From positions 1 to 64,000 of the forward strand of contig CAVWOV010000044.1 in assembly GCA_963756715.1 (NCBI GenBank): a stretch of 64,000 nucleotides of DNA, in the 5' to 3' direction. Source of the stretch: VAZQ01 sp963756715 (GTDB taxonomy: Bacteria; Pseudomonadota; Alphaproteobacteria; Rhizobiales; Xanthobacteraceae). Positions 37,038 to 45,254 of this stretch are shown here, piece after piece. A program made the position numbers and the translations under genes. The notes under the pieces are model-generated. The model searched no databases. It worked only from the letters and a program-made list of their open reading frames with translations, and was not told the origin of the DNA. Positions within the stretch are counted from its first letter, which is position 1; every line of letters starts with the position of its first letter.

Positions 37038-37443
37038 CCTCCGCTTCCGAAGAAGCAGCCGTCACGATTCCGCGAGAACGTGCCGGCGATCACATCCTGA
37101 ATGGACGGCCACCGGCTAGATTCCGGAGCGTAGTCAACGCGCTCACGGAGAATTTCGGTGGCATCCGCATCCCCAGAACGCGTCGCGCTATCGTGGCGTC
37201 GCCTCCTCATGGTGCTTGTCATCGGCCCGAGTCTCTGCCTGTCAGTCGGCGCAACATCGCTGCTGGATCACGGGCAACCCGCGGTCCAGGCATCAAGTCA
37301 GGCCGATCGTCACCAAGACCAGAGTGCACGACCGTCGGCACCCAAGCGACTGTTCGCTCCGGGCTTTCCATCTCTTTGAATGTTGGTTCTTGCTGCCTGC
37401 AATCACCTTGCAAGCGGGGCGCTGCTCTGACAAGAAAATCGGC
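37038..37443. other. Intergenic stretch, about 400 bases
   Basis: No strong gene is visible between the esterase and the flavin monooxygenase. One short plus-strand frame at 37158-37379 is listed separately as doubtful. No tandem repeats, RNA gene or mobile-element ends were seen. The promoter of the monooxygenase gene presumably lies near its right end. Confidence 0.4.
37158..37379 (+). CDS. Doubtful small secreted protein
   Basis: GTG 37158 has GGAG at 37147-37150 with suitable spacing. The 73-residue product has a basic start and one hydrophobic stretch (LLMVLVIGPSLCLSVGA) like a signal peptide, then a polar tail. No family is recognised and codon use is only moderate, so this could be chance. 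Confidence 0.25.
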   Translation: MASASPERVALSWRRLLMVLVIGPSLCLSVGATSLLDHGQPAVQASSQADRHQDQSARPSAPKRLFAPGFPSL

Positions 37444-39043
37444 ATGGACGCTGAAACGTTTGCGCTGATCGTCGGCGGTGGACCGGTCGGCCTTGCGGCC
37501 TCGATCGAGCTGTCTTGGCGGTCTGTTCCCCACATCCTGGTCACCGAGAAACTCGATACCGCGCAGCATCCCAAGTGCAACAACACCAATGCGCGCTCGA
37601 TGGAGCATTTCCGCCGCCTCGGCATCGCGGACAAATTGCGCGCCGAGGGTTTGCCGCCCGATGTGGCCCGCGCCTCTGCTTACGTAACCCGGTTCTGCGG
37701 GCATGAGTTCGGCCGGCTGCCGCGGCCCTACTCCGATTGGCCGACGCCGGAGATTCCGAACAACGTTTCGCAGATCGTGCTCGAACAAGTGCTGCGGCGT
37801 TGCGCGGAGGGCCGGCCGGGCGCCCAGGTGCATTTTGGACACCGGCTCAGGTCGTTTGCCCTGCGCGACGATCACGTGTTCGCCGACATCGAGGACACGC
37901 AAAGCGGTGGATCCTATCGCATCAAGGCGCGCTATCTCCTCGGCATCGACGGCGCCGGCAGCCTGGTCCGCCGCACGCTCGGCGTCGGCATGACCGGCGA
38001 AGACGGGACCACCAGCCGCGCCTTCATGGGCGGCACCATGCTGTCGTTCTTCATCCGCGCGCCGACCTTGATGGCGGCAAGCAAGCGCCCGCCCACCAAC
38101 ATGACCTGGATCATCAACGCCGACATGCGCGCCATGATGTATTCGCAGGATGGGCGCGAAACCTGGGTCGTGCACTACCAGGTGCCGTCCAGTATCGACT
38201 GGCAGAAGGTCGACGGCCAAGCGGTGATCCGCGCGATGATCGGCGCCGACGTCCCATTCGAGATCATTTCCGGCGGGCCTTGGACTGGAGGACTCGCGCT
38301 GGTCGCCGAGCACTATCGATCCGGACCGGTGTTTCTCGCCGGCGATGCGGCGCATCTGTTCACGCCGCTTGGCGGGCTCGGCATGAACACCGGCATCGGC
38401 GATGTCATGAATTTGGGCTGGAAACTTTCCGCCGTACATCAAGGCTGGGCCGGCCCGCAATTGCTCGACAGCTACGAGACCGAGCGACGTCCGATGGGTT
38501 TGCGCAACGTGCAACTGGGCGTGCGCTGTACGCAGGTGATGGACGGCTGGGACCTATGGCCCAGCTTCGAGGATGACACCCCCGCAGCCGACGCTGCGCG
38601 CAAGACGTTCGGCGCACGGATCATGCGCGAGGATCGGCCGCAGTATCTGACGGTCGGCATCCAACTGGGCGAACGCTACGAGGGCTCGCCGATCATCTGG
38701 CCGGACGGCGAGGACGCGCCGCCCGATACCTGGGATGCTTACACGCCCATCGACCGGCCGGGCGCCCGCGCACCGCATTTCTGGCTGTCGGAAGGACGCG
38801 CCGCTTATGACGATTTCGGAACGGATTTCACCCTGCTCGATTTCGGCGCGCCCGAGGGCGCAAATGCTATCGCGGCGGCCGCGAGCACGCGCCGTATCCC
38901 GCTCAAGAAATTGCGGCCCGAAGCGTCCCGCCGGGCTTTATCACAGCAAACTCGTGCTGGTGCGGCCCGATCAGCACGTCGCCTGGCATGGTGACGCGAT
39001 CACGGACGCAATGGCGGTGATCGACCGCGCGCGCGGCGCGTAG
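37444..39043 (+). CDS. FAD-dependent phenol/3-HPP-type hydroxylase (frameshifted by one base near its 3' end)
   Basis: This class A flavin monooxygenase is related to MhpA and phenol hydroxylases. FAD motifs are LIVGGGPVGLAASIELSW at residue 9, LLGIDGAGSLVRRTLG and VFLAGDAAHLFTPLGGLGMN. The thioredoxin-like C-terminal domain ends KLVLVRPDQHVAWHGD. The main frame stays sensible to KKLRPEASRR; dropping one G of the GGG at 38933-38935 restores LYHSKLVLVRP and the stop at 39043. ATG 37444 begins MDAETFALIVGGGP. A Bug binding-protein gene converges on it. Substrate unknown, probably phenolic. Confidence 0.85.
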
Positions 39044-39065
39044 TGCGCGTCGACTCGCACTACGC
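39038..39065. terminator. Bidirectional terminator hairpin between convergent genes
   Basis: GCGTAGTGCG (39038-39047) and CGCACTACGC (39056-39065) form a perfect 10-base stem with an 8-base loop. It overlaps the stop of the monooxygenase gene and lies 11 bases before the stop of the convergent Bug gene. No clear T-tract is present. Confidence 0.6.
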
Positions 39066-39075
39066 TTGGCGCAAA

Positions 39076-40050
39076 TCAATCCACGCTGATGCCTGCGGAT
39101 TTGGCGATCTCCCGCCACTTGTTCGTCTCGGCCGCGATAAATGCCGAGAATTGTTCAGGCGACTCGATGGTCGGCGTCGCACCAAGTTTCTTCAATGCGG
39201 CCCGAAGGGCATCTGATTTCAAAGCGTCGTTGATGGCCGCGTTGAGCTTGGTAACAATCGGCGCGGGCGTACCGGCGGGCGCGACCACGCCGAAGAAGGC
39301 CGTCACCACATAGTCTGGCACTCCAGCCTCGATCATGGTCGGCAGATTGGGGAAGTCGGCCTGCCGCTGTCGGCTCGTCACCGCAAGAGCGCGCAACTTC
39401 CCATCCTGAATCAGTCCGCGCAGACCGGCGACGTTGTCGAACGCCAAATCGACCTGCCCCCCGAGCAGTGCGGTGATGAACCCGGAACTGCCTTTGAACT
39501 GGATCGCAACGAAATCGATGCCGGCTTTTGCTTTGAGCAGTTCGCCGGACAGGTGCGTCAGGTTTCCGGGACCGGCCGCGCCGTGATTGAGCTTGCCGGG
39601 ATGGGCCTTCGCGTCGGCCACCAGATCGGCGACCGACTTCCAGCGGGCATCGGGCCGCACCACCAGCATCATGTAGGAATCCATCACCTTCGAAACGGCG
39701 GCGAAATTCTTCGCAGGATCGTAGCCGGCGCTTTTCGAGACCGCCGGGATATTGGCGAGCGTCGCGGTGTTGCCGAACAACAGCGTGTAGCCGTCAGGCT
39801 CCGCACCGGCGACCGTTCGTGCGGCGATGGCGCCGCCCGCGCCGCCACGATTCTCGACGATCACGCTCTGCCCCAGTGCGGCCGCCATCCTGTCCCCGAC
39901 AAGCCGTGCGAGCACGTCGGTCGGCCCGCCGGGCCCGGCTGGCACCACCAGCTTGATCACTTTACTGGGATAGGTCTGCGCGCGTACCGCGTCCGGCGCC
40001 CCGATTGTCGCGCAGATTGCGATGAGTGTGATGATCAGAATTCGTCGCAT
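39076..40050 (-). CDS. Bug-family (TctC-like) solute-binding protein
   Basis: This 324-residue exported protein starts at ATG 40050 (MRRILIITLIAICATIGAP, signal cleaved near VRA). Bug motifs are VIKLVVPAGPGGPTDVLAR, VIVENRGGAGGAIAAR, EPDGYTLLFGNTATLAN and NHGAAGPGNLTHLSGELLK. It binds an organic acid in the periplasm. No TctA/TctB genes adjoin, as for most Bug proteins. It faces the phenolic hydroxylase gene and is divergent from an HNH gene. Confidence 0.9.
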   Translation of the reverse strand: MRRILIITLIAICATIGAPDAVRAQTYPSKVIKLVVPAGPGGPTDVLARLVGDRMAAALGQSVIVENRGGAGGAIAARTVAGAEPDGYTLLFGNTATLANIPAVSKSAGYDPAKNFAAVSKVMDSYMMLVVRPDARWKSVADLVADAKAHPGKLNHGAAGPGNLTHLSGELLKAKAGIDFVAIQFKGSSGFITALLGGQVDLAFDNVAGLRGLIQDGKLRALAVTSRQRQADFPNLPTMIEAGVPDYVVTAFFGVVAPAGTPAPIVTKLNAAINDALKSDALRAALKKLGATPTIESPEQFSAFIAAETNKWREIAKSAGISVD

Positions 40051-40216
40051 GTGACCTCCCCAAGCCTGTTTGTCTTGTACGGAATAGAAGCGCAGGCTGT
40101 GCCCCGCGCCAAGACGCATCTTTGCCGCGCCCGCGCAAACTTCGGCAGTCAGGTCCGGGCCTGCCAACGATCCACCCGCATTGCATAAGCCTCGGAACAG
40201 GCTTCACAATTCCGTC

Positions 40217-40837
40217 ATGCTGCCCTATACACTGGGGGCGTCATCGTGGTTCGTCGGAGAGGAGCCGAGGAGCGCTGCCTTGAACGTGCATGTTTCGCCG
40301 ACCGGATTTCCGGCTCTCGTCCTCAACGCGGATTTCCGCCCGCTGAGCTATTATCCGTTGTCGCTCTGGTCATGGCAGGACGCCATCAAGGCGGTCTTTC
40401 TGGAGCGGGTGAACATCGTTGCCAACTACGACCGCGCGGTGCACAGCCCTAGCCTCGAGATCAAGCTGCCGAGCGTGGTCTCACTCAAGACCTTCGTGAA
40501 GCCGGCCACGCAGCCTGCCTTCACGCGGTTCAACGTGTTCCTGCGCGACAAGTTCAGTTGCCAGTATTGCGGCTCGCACGACGACCTGACGTTCGATCAT
40601 CTGCTGCCGCGCTCGCGCGGCGGCCACACGACCTGGAGCAATGTCGTGGCGGCCTGTTCGCCATGCAATCTGCGCAAGGGCAACCTGACGATGGACGAGG
40701 CCCGGATGTGGCCATCGCAAATGCCGTTCCAGCCGAGCGTAAATCACCTGCACCGCAACGGCCGGCGCTTCCCGCCGAACTATCTGCACGACAGCTGGCT
40801 CGACTATCTCTATTGGGACACCGAGCTCGATCCGTGA
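40217..40837 (+). CDS. HNH endonuclease family protein
   Basis: This 206-residue protein has the HNH fold with a structural zinc site: FSCQYCGSHDDLTFDHLLP supplies the first CxxC and the histidine, SRGGHTTWSNVVAACSPCN the asparagine and second CxxC. The N-terminal half (FPALVLNADFRPLSYYPLSL) is conserved in a widespread alphaproteobacterial group of unknown role. ATG 40217 is used, though TTG 40280 (NVHVSPTGFPALV) matches many homologues better. It is not next to any phage or restriction gene. Confidence 0.87.
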   Translation: MLPYTLGASSWFVGEEPRSAALNVHVSPTGFPALVLNADFRPLSYYPLSLWSWQDAIKAVFLERVNIVANYDRAVHSPSLEIKLPSVVSLKTFVKPATQPAFTRFNVFLRDKFSCQYCGSHDDLTFDHLLPRSRGGHTTWSNVVAACSPCNLRKGNLTMDEARMWPSQMPFQPSVNHLHRNGRRFPPNYLHDSWLDYLYWDTELDP

Positions 40838-40865
40838 TCGCTGTCCGCGAAAGGAAGGCACCGCG

Positions 40866-41021
40866 ATGGACCGAAGAAAAACTCTCGGCACGCTGACGGC
40901 TGCCTTCACTTGTCCGCGGGGGCTGAACATTCCGCGCGGCAACGCCTCGCCGGTGGAGAACAAGATCAAACTGCTGCATCCGTGGCTGCAGGAGCTGGGC
41001 TGGAGCTACGCGCGGCCGTAA
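40866..41021 (+). CDS. Small hypothetical protein (51 aa)
   Basis: An ATG at 40866 opens a 51-residue frame (MDRRKTLGTLTAAFTCPRG ... LQELGWSYARP) ending nine bases before the MFS gene and following the HNH gene by 28 bases. Codon use resembles the neighbours, and GAAAGGAAGG upstream is a good ribosome site. I recognise no family. Its tight placement supports translation. Confidence 0.45.
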   Translation: MDRRKTLGTLTAAFTCPRGLNIPRGNASPVENKIKLLHPWLQELGWSYARP

Positions 41022-41030
41022 GCCAACCCA

Positions 41031-42992
41031 ATGGCGGCCACAGACCAACCGACATCAATACGCGCCGTATTCGCGGCGCTGTTCCTGGCGTTGCTGCTCG
41101 CCGCGCTCGACCAGACGATCGTCTCGACCGCGCTCCCCACCATCGTCGGCGAGATGGGCGGCCTTTCGCATCTGTCCTGGGTGGTAACGGCTTATCTGCT
41201 GACCAGCACGGTGGTCGGACCGCTCTATGGGAAATTCGGCGACCTCTATGGCCGCAAGATCGTCCTGCAGACCGCGATCGTCATCTTTCTGATCGGCTCT
41301 GCGCTGTGTGGACTGTCGCAGAACCTGTTGCAGCTCATCCTGTTCCGCGCCCTTCAGGGCATCGGTGGCGGCGGCCTGATCGTAACGACGGTCGCGCTCA
41401 TTGGCGATCTCATCCCGCCCCGCGAACGCGGGCGGTACCAGGGCTTGTTCGGGGCGGTGTTCGGTCTCGCCACCATCATCGGGCCGCTGCTCGGCGGATT
41501 CTTCGTCGACCATCTCACTTGGCGATGGATTTTCTACATCAACCTGCCGACCGGCGCGTTGGCGCTCGTCGTGATCGCGGCAGTGCTGCACACGCCGTCA
41601 ATCCGGCGTCAGCATGTCGTCGACTACCTTGGGGCCGCCCTGCTATCGGCGACGCTCACCGGTGTCATCCTGTTCACGAGCCTGGGTGGAACGACGTTTC
41701 CCTGGCAATCCGGCCTCATCCTCGGCCTGATCGCCGTCAGCGCGCTTTGCACGATCGCCTTCGTCATCGTCGAGACGCGGGCGCATGAACCGATCCTGCC
41801 GCTCAGCCTGTTCCGCAATCACACCTTCACGATTGCCAGCACAATCGGTCTGATCGTCGGCCTGTCGTTGTTCGGCTCCGTCACCTACCTGCCGATTTAT
41901 CTGCAAGTCGTGAAAGGCGAAAGTCCGACTGCATCCGGGCTGCAACTGATGCCGATGATGTTCGGCATGCTGGTGACTTCGATTGGCAGCGGCCGGCTCA
42001 TCACGCGCTGGGGACACTACAAGCCGTTCCCGATCGCCGGCACCGCGCTGATGACCGTGGGTTTGGCGCTGCTATCGCGGATTTCGGTGGAGGTCGGTGT
42101 TTGGCAGACATCGGCCAATGCGCTGTTGCTGGGCCTCGGCATGGGCATGGTGATGCAGGTGCTCGTGCTCGCCGTCCAGAACAGCGTCGACTACGACAAC
42201 CTCGGTGTCGCCACGTCGGCGACAACGCTGTTCCGCTCGGTTGGCGGCGCGCTCGGGGTCGCGCTCTTCGGCGCGATCTTCGTCAACGGACTGCATGCCG
42301 AGCTCGCCAGTCAGCTGCCGCCCGGCACGGTCATGCCGTCCGCCGCTGATGCCGAGGCCATCGCGGCGCTGTCGCCTGCGGTTCGTGCCACCTACCTCGA
42401 CGCTGTGGTGGTAGCGCTCCGGCCAATATTTATCGTCGCCGCCGCAGTCTCGGCGGTCGGCTTTGCGCTGGCCTGGTTCCTGCGCGAGATGCCGCTGCGG
42501 GGCGGTCCTGTAGCTCCCGGCATGGGCGAAAGTTTCGCGATGCCTCGTGACGCCACCTCCTTGGCGGAGCTTGAGCGCATCGTCGGCGTATTGATGGCAA
42601 ATGAAAACCGATGGCGCGTCTACGCCGACATCGCCGAGCGCGCCAAGCTCGATTTGTCGGCCCCGCAGATGTGGGTGTTGGCGCGCCTCGGTGAACGCGA
42701 ACCGCTCACCGCGGCCGCGCTCAGCGCGGAACTGCAAATCCCACTGCACGATTTGGAGCGGCCGCTGAACGAGCTGCGTAAGCGCGGCATCGCGGAAACG
42801 AGCGCGACCGGAAACCTGCAGCTCACGGCCGCTGGCGCGCAGATGTATGGCCGCCTGCTCGCCGCGCGACGCGAAGGATTGGCCGCTTTGCTTGCGCGCT
42901 GGCAACCCGAACAGCACCCCGACGTACTGGCGTTGATCAACCGCCTGGCGGCCGCGCTCGTGCGCGACCTGCCGCCGCCGCAGCCGAGTTGA
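41031..42992 (+). CDS. DHA2-family MFS drug transporter fused to a C-terminal winged-helix domain
   Basis: The first 490 or so residues form a 14-helix EmrB/QacA-type antiporter: ALDQTIVSTALPTIVGEMGG in TM1, GKFGDLYGRKIVLQTA as motif A, AVFGLATIIGPLLGGFFVD as motif C. After a linker, residues about 505-645 are soluble and look like a MarR/wHTH domain: MWVLARLGEREPLTAAALSAEL, LERPLNELRKRGIAETS, NLQLTAAGAQMYGRL. The total of 653 residues is about 130 to 150 longer than a normal DHA2 pump. The tail may sense a substrate or bind DNA or another protein; this is inference. Confidence 0.88.
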   Translation: MAATDQPTSIRAVFAALFLALLLAALDQTIVSTALPTIVGEMGGLSHLSWVVTAYLLTSTVVGPLYGKFGDLYGRKIVLQTAIVIFLIGSALCGLSQNLLQLILFRALQGIGGGGLIVTTVALIGDLIPPRERGRYQGLFGAVFGLATIIGPLLGGFFVDHLTWRWIFYINLPTGALALVVIAAVLHTPSIRRQHVVDYLGAALLSATLTGVILFTSLGGTTFPWQSGLILGLIAVSALCTIAFVIVETRAHEPILPLSLFRNHTFTIASTIGLIVGLSLFGSVTYLPIYLQVVKGESPTASGLQLMPMMFGMLVTSIGSGRLITRWGHYKPFPIAGTALMTVGLALLSRISVEVGVWQTSANALLLGLGMGMVMQVLVLAVQNSVDYDNLGVATSATTLFRSVGGALGVALFGAIFVNGLHAELASQLPPGTVMPSAADAEAIAALSPAVRATYLDAVVVALRPIFIVAAAVSAVGFALAWFLREMPLRGGPVAPGMGESFAMPRDATSLAELERIVGVLMANENRWRVYADIAERAKLDLSAPQMWVLARLGEREPLTAAALSAELQIPLHDLERPLNELRKRGIAETSATGNLQLTAAGAQMYGRLLAARREGLAALLARWQPEQHPDVLALINRLAAALVRDLPPPQPS

Positions 42993-43122
42993 GCAGTAAC
43001 GCGCTGCCCCGATCATTCGATCGCTTCCGCCGAGCGCTGGGGCGATGTCATCCGCGCAGCCAACATCAAGCTGGATTAGCTACGACGAGCTTGATCGCAA
43101 ACTTGCCGGCGCTTCGGACAGG

Positions 43123-43660
43123 TCAGGCCGCCGCGTGGACGCGCCGTTCGCCTATGACGCCCCACACCGCAATGGCGGCGAGCGTAAGCGAAATCAGCGC
43201 GTTGTAGCCGGCAAGCGACAGGCCGAGAAAGCGCCAGGCCGCCTGGTCGCAGCGCACAACACTCATGGTCTGCAATGTGTTCGCGAGGTTGCTGGCCGTT
43301 CCGAGATTGTCGAGCGCGCCGGAGCAGTCGGTCGGACCCTGCCACCATTTCCACTCGATGCCGGAATGGTAAACTCCGAGATAGGCGTTCCACAGCATCC
43401 CGGCGGCGATCACCGCGAGCGCGGCGATCAGCACCTTGCGGGCGGCCCCCACCTGATCGCCCAAGACGACCATCACGGCGAGCGGAATGGCAAAATAATA
43501 GGCGTAGCGCTGCTCGAGGCAGAGCGGGCACGGCTTGAGCCCCAATGCGAATTGGAAGTACCAGGCACCCACGAATGGCCGCGGAGCCGACCACCGCGAT
43601 TGCGATCGCCGCCGACACGAGCGGGCGGGCGCGGATCATGCTGGTCATGGGCTCGGGCAT
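43123..43660 (-). CDS. dsbB: Disulfide bond formation protein B (frameshifted by one base)
   Basis: This inner-membrane quinone reductase reoxidises DsbA. The first redox pair is in KPCPLCLEQR, the second pair C...C in GPTDCSGAL and VVRCDQAAW. Four helices are visible. The N-terminus MPEPMTSMIRARPLVSA followed by IAIAVVGSAAI lies in a frame one base different from GAWYFQFALGLKPCP; removing one base of the CCC at 43568-43570 joins them. Length after repair is about 178 residues, normal for rhizobial DsbB. It is divergent from the tRNA gene. Confidence 0.85.
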
Positions 43661-43691
43661 TGATATCGCTCGCAATTCAGGTCTTGCTGCC

Positions 43692-43703
43692 GCCATATAT
43701 GGC
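43692..43703. promoter_or_regulatory. Perfect palindrome GCCATATATGGC upstream of dsbB and tRNA-Leu
   Basis: A perfect 12-base palindrome, extended by imperfect CTGC and GCAGC flanks, lies 32 bases upstream of the dsbB start and 26 bases before the tRNA promoter -35 box. It could be an operator for either gene or an incidental hairpin. Confidence 0.3.
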
Positions 43704-43728
43704 AGCAAAGACGGCAATGGTAAGGGCG

Positions 43729-43756
43729 TTGACGGTCGGTGCATCACCGCTATAGT
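43729..43756 (+). promoter_or_regulatory. Sigma-70-type promoter of tRNA-Leu
   Basis: TTGACG at 43729-43734 and TATAGT at 43751-43756 are separated by 16 bases and end 10 bases before the mature tRNA 5' end. Both boxes are close to the housekeeping consensus. Confidence 0.7.
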
Positions 43757-43766
43757 CCGCCCGCCT

Positions 43767-43853
43767 GCCCCTGTGGCGGAATTGGTAGACGCGCCAGACT
43801 CAAAATCTGGTGGTGGCAACACCGTGCTGGTTCGATTCCGGCCAGGGGCACCA
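43767..43853 (+). tRNA. tRNA-Leu (anticodon CAA)
   Basis: The acceptor stem GCCCCTG pairs with CAGGGGC (43843-43849), the discriminator is A and CCA is encoded. The anticodon stem CCAGA/TCTGG encloses loop CTCAAAA with anticodon CAA at 43801-43803, reading UUG. A long variable arm (GGTGGCAACACC) is present as expected for a class II leucine tRNA, and the T arm contains GGTTCGATTCC. Confidence 0.96.
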
Positions 43854-44020
43854 AGATTCATCTGCGGACTGCGTCAATTGGGGCTGGCGGTTAAGCGACG
43901 GCAACCGGCGAGCGTCACGAACCTCTGACGCGCGCACCCCAGCCCAGCCACGATAGCGTGAAGAGGCCAATCCGGACGCAACTTCTTCATAATCGTTGCG
44001 TTGACTGCGCCGAGGGTGAA

Positions 44021-45172
44021 ATGGCGCGGATGTCAATTTCCAGGTTCTTTGCTTGGCATCGGAGAGGCCGGAAGCTACCAGCCGGCAACGCCGCGGCCTC
44101 CGCGGGACTTCCTTCCTCACGGCGCGCCGTTCCTTCCTCGCAATTCGCTCTTCGCGTTTTCGCCGCCGCCATGATGGCAGCGTTAGGGGTTGTCGCCCTG
44201 CTGGCGAACCCCGCCGTGGCGCAGCGGAATGCGCCGACGCTTCGGAACCTGGACACGTCGCGCAAATTTGACAGCGCACCGGAAGCGCGCGCGCAGCGGC
44301 TGCGGACGGTCCGCAACTGGGGTTACTGGCTGAGTTCATTCGCGATCAATGACGTTGTCGCGGCGCCGCATGACCTGTTGGTGGTCGACAATGGCGTGTC
44401 CGCCAATCGCCGCTTTATGCGCCAGCGCACGCACGATGAGGTGGCGCGCATGAAGCAGCGCCCCAACGGCAGCCGACGCCTCCTGCTCGCCTATCTGTCG
44501 CTCGGCGAAGCTGAGCGCTACCGCGCCTACTGGCGGCCGGAATGGTACGACCGCAACAAGAAGCCGACTTGGCTCGGCCCCGCGAACCCGGAATGGGACG
44601 GCAACTACTTCGTCCAATACTGGGCGCCCGAGTGGCAGGCGCTGATGTTCGGCAAGCCGGAAAGCTACCTCGACATCATCATGGCGCAGGGCTTTGACGG
44701 CGTTTATCTCGACCGTGCCGACGCATTCTCCTACTGGGAGAAGACGCGTCCGTCGGCGCAGAAAGACATGGCGCTGTTCCTGCGGCGTCTCTCGGCCTAT
44801 GCGCGGCAGCGCAACCCGGAATTTTTGATCGTCATGCAGAACGCAGAGGAACTGCTCGACGATGCGAAGGTGCTGGACAGTATTGACGGCATCGCCAAGG
44901 AGGACCTGTTCTTCGGGGTCGGCAAGCCGGAGACCCCGAACGAACCTGAGGATGTGGCATTCTCGCTCAAGCAGTTACGAGTGGCGCGCGACGCCGGGCG
45001 CAAAGTGCTGGTCGTCGAATATTTGAGCGACCCGGCCAAGATAACTGCGGCCGGAAAGCAGATCGCGAATGAAGGCTTCCTGCCCTATTTCGCTCCGCGT
45101 CTGCTCGATTGCCTCAACCCGCCGGCCGTTCCGCTGCCCACAGGGACATATCCCCAGTTTCCCTGCCATTAG
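44021..45172 (+). CDS. GH114/TM1410-like glycoside hydrolase family protein, exported
   Basis: This 383-residue protein starts at ATG 44021 with GAGGG upstream. A basic, long N-terminal segment and hydrophobic stretch (VFAAAMMAALGVVALLANPA) form a signal ending near VAQ. The mature part is a TIM barrel of the TM1410/endo-alpha-1,4-polygalactosaminidase type: RTVRNWGYWLSSF, LLLAYLSLGEAERYR, GFDGVYLDRADAFSYWE with candidate acids, and NPEFLIVMQNAEELL. Such enzymes cut galactosamine-rich polysaccharides; the substrate here is unknown. It precedes the GMC gene by 82 bases. Confidence 0.82.
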   Translation: MARMSISRFFAWHRRGRKLPAGNAAASAGLPSSRRAVPSSQFALRVFAAAMMAALGVVALLANPAVAQRNAPTLRNLDTSRKFDSAPEARAQRLRTVRNWGYWLSSFAINDVVAAPHDLLVVDNGVSANRRFMRQRTHDEVARMKQRPNGSRRLLLAYLSLGEAERYRAYWRPEWYDRNKKPTWLGPANPEWDGNYFVQYWAPEWQALMFGKPESYLDIIMAQGFDGVYLDRADAFSYWEKTRPSAQKDMALFLRRLSAYARQRNPEFLIVMQNAEELLDDAKVLDSIDGIAKEDLFFGVGKPETPNEPEDVAFSLKQLRVARDAGRKVLVVEYLSDPAKITAAGKQIANEGFLPYFAPRLLDCLNPPAVPLPTGTYPQFPCH

Positions 45173-45254
45173 CCCTGATACCTCCTGTCACTTGGCACGA
45201 TGACGCCAATTGTGCTCTGTCACGGCGTCTTTCATCACAAGGACGGGACCTCCC

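Noticed and set aside
43767..43853. Genomic island inserted at tRNA-Leu
   Set aside because: The tRNA is intact with encoded CCA, but no integrase or second copy of its 3' end could be found, so an island is not claimed.
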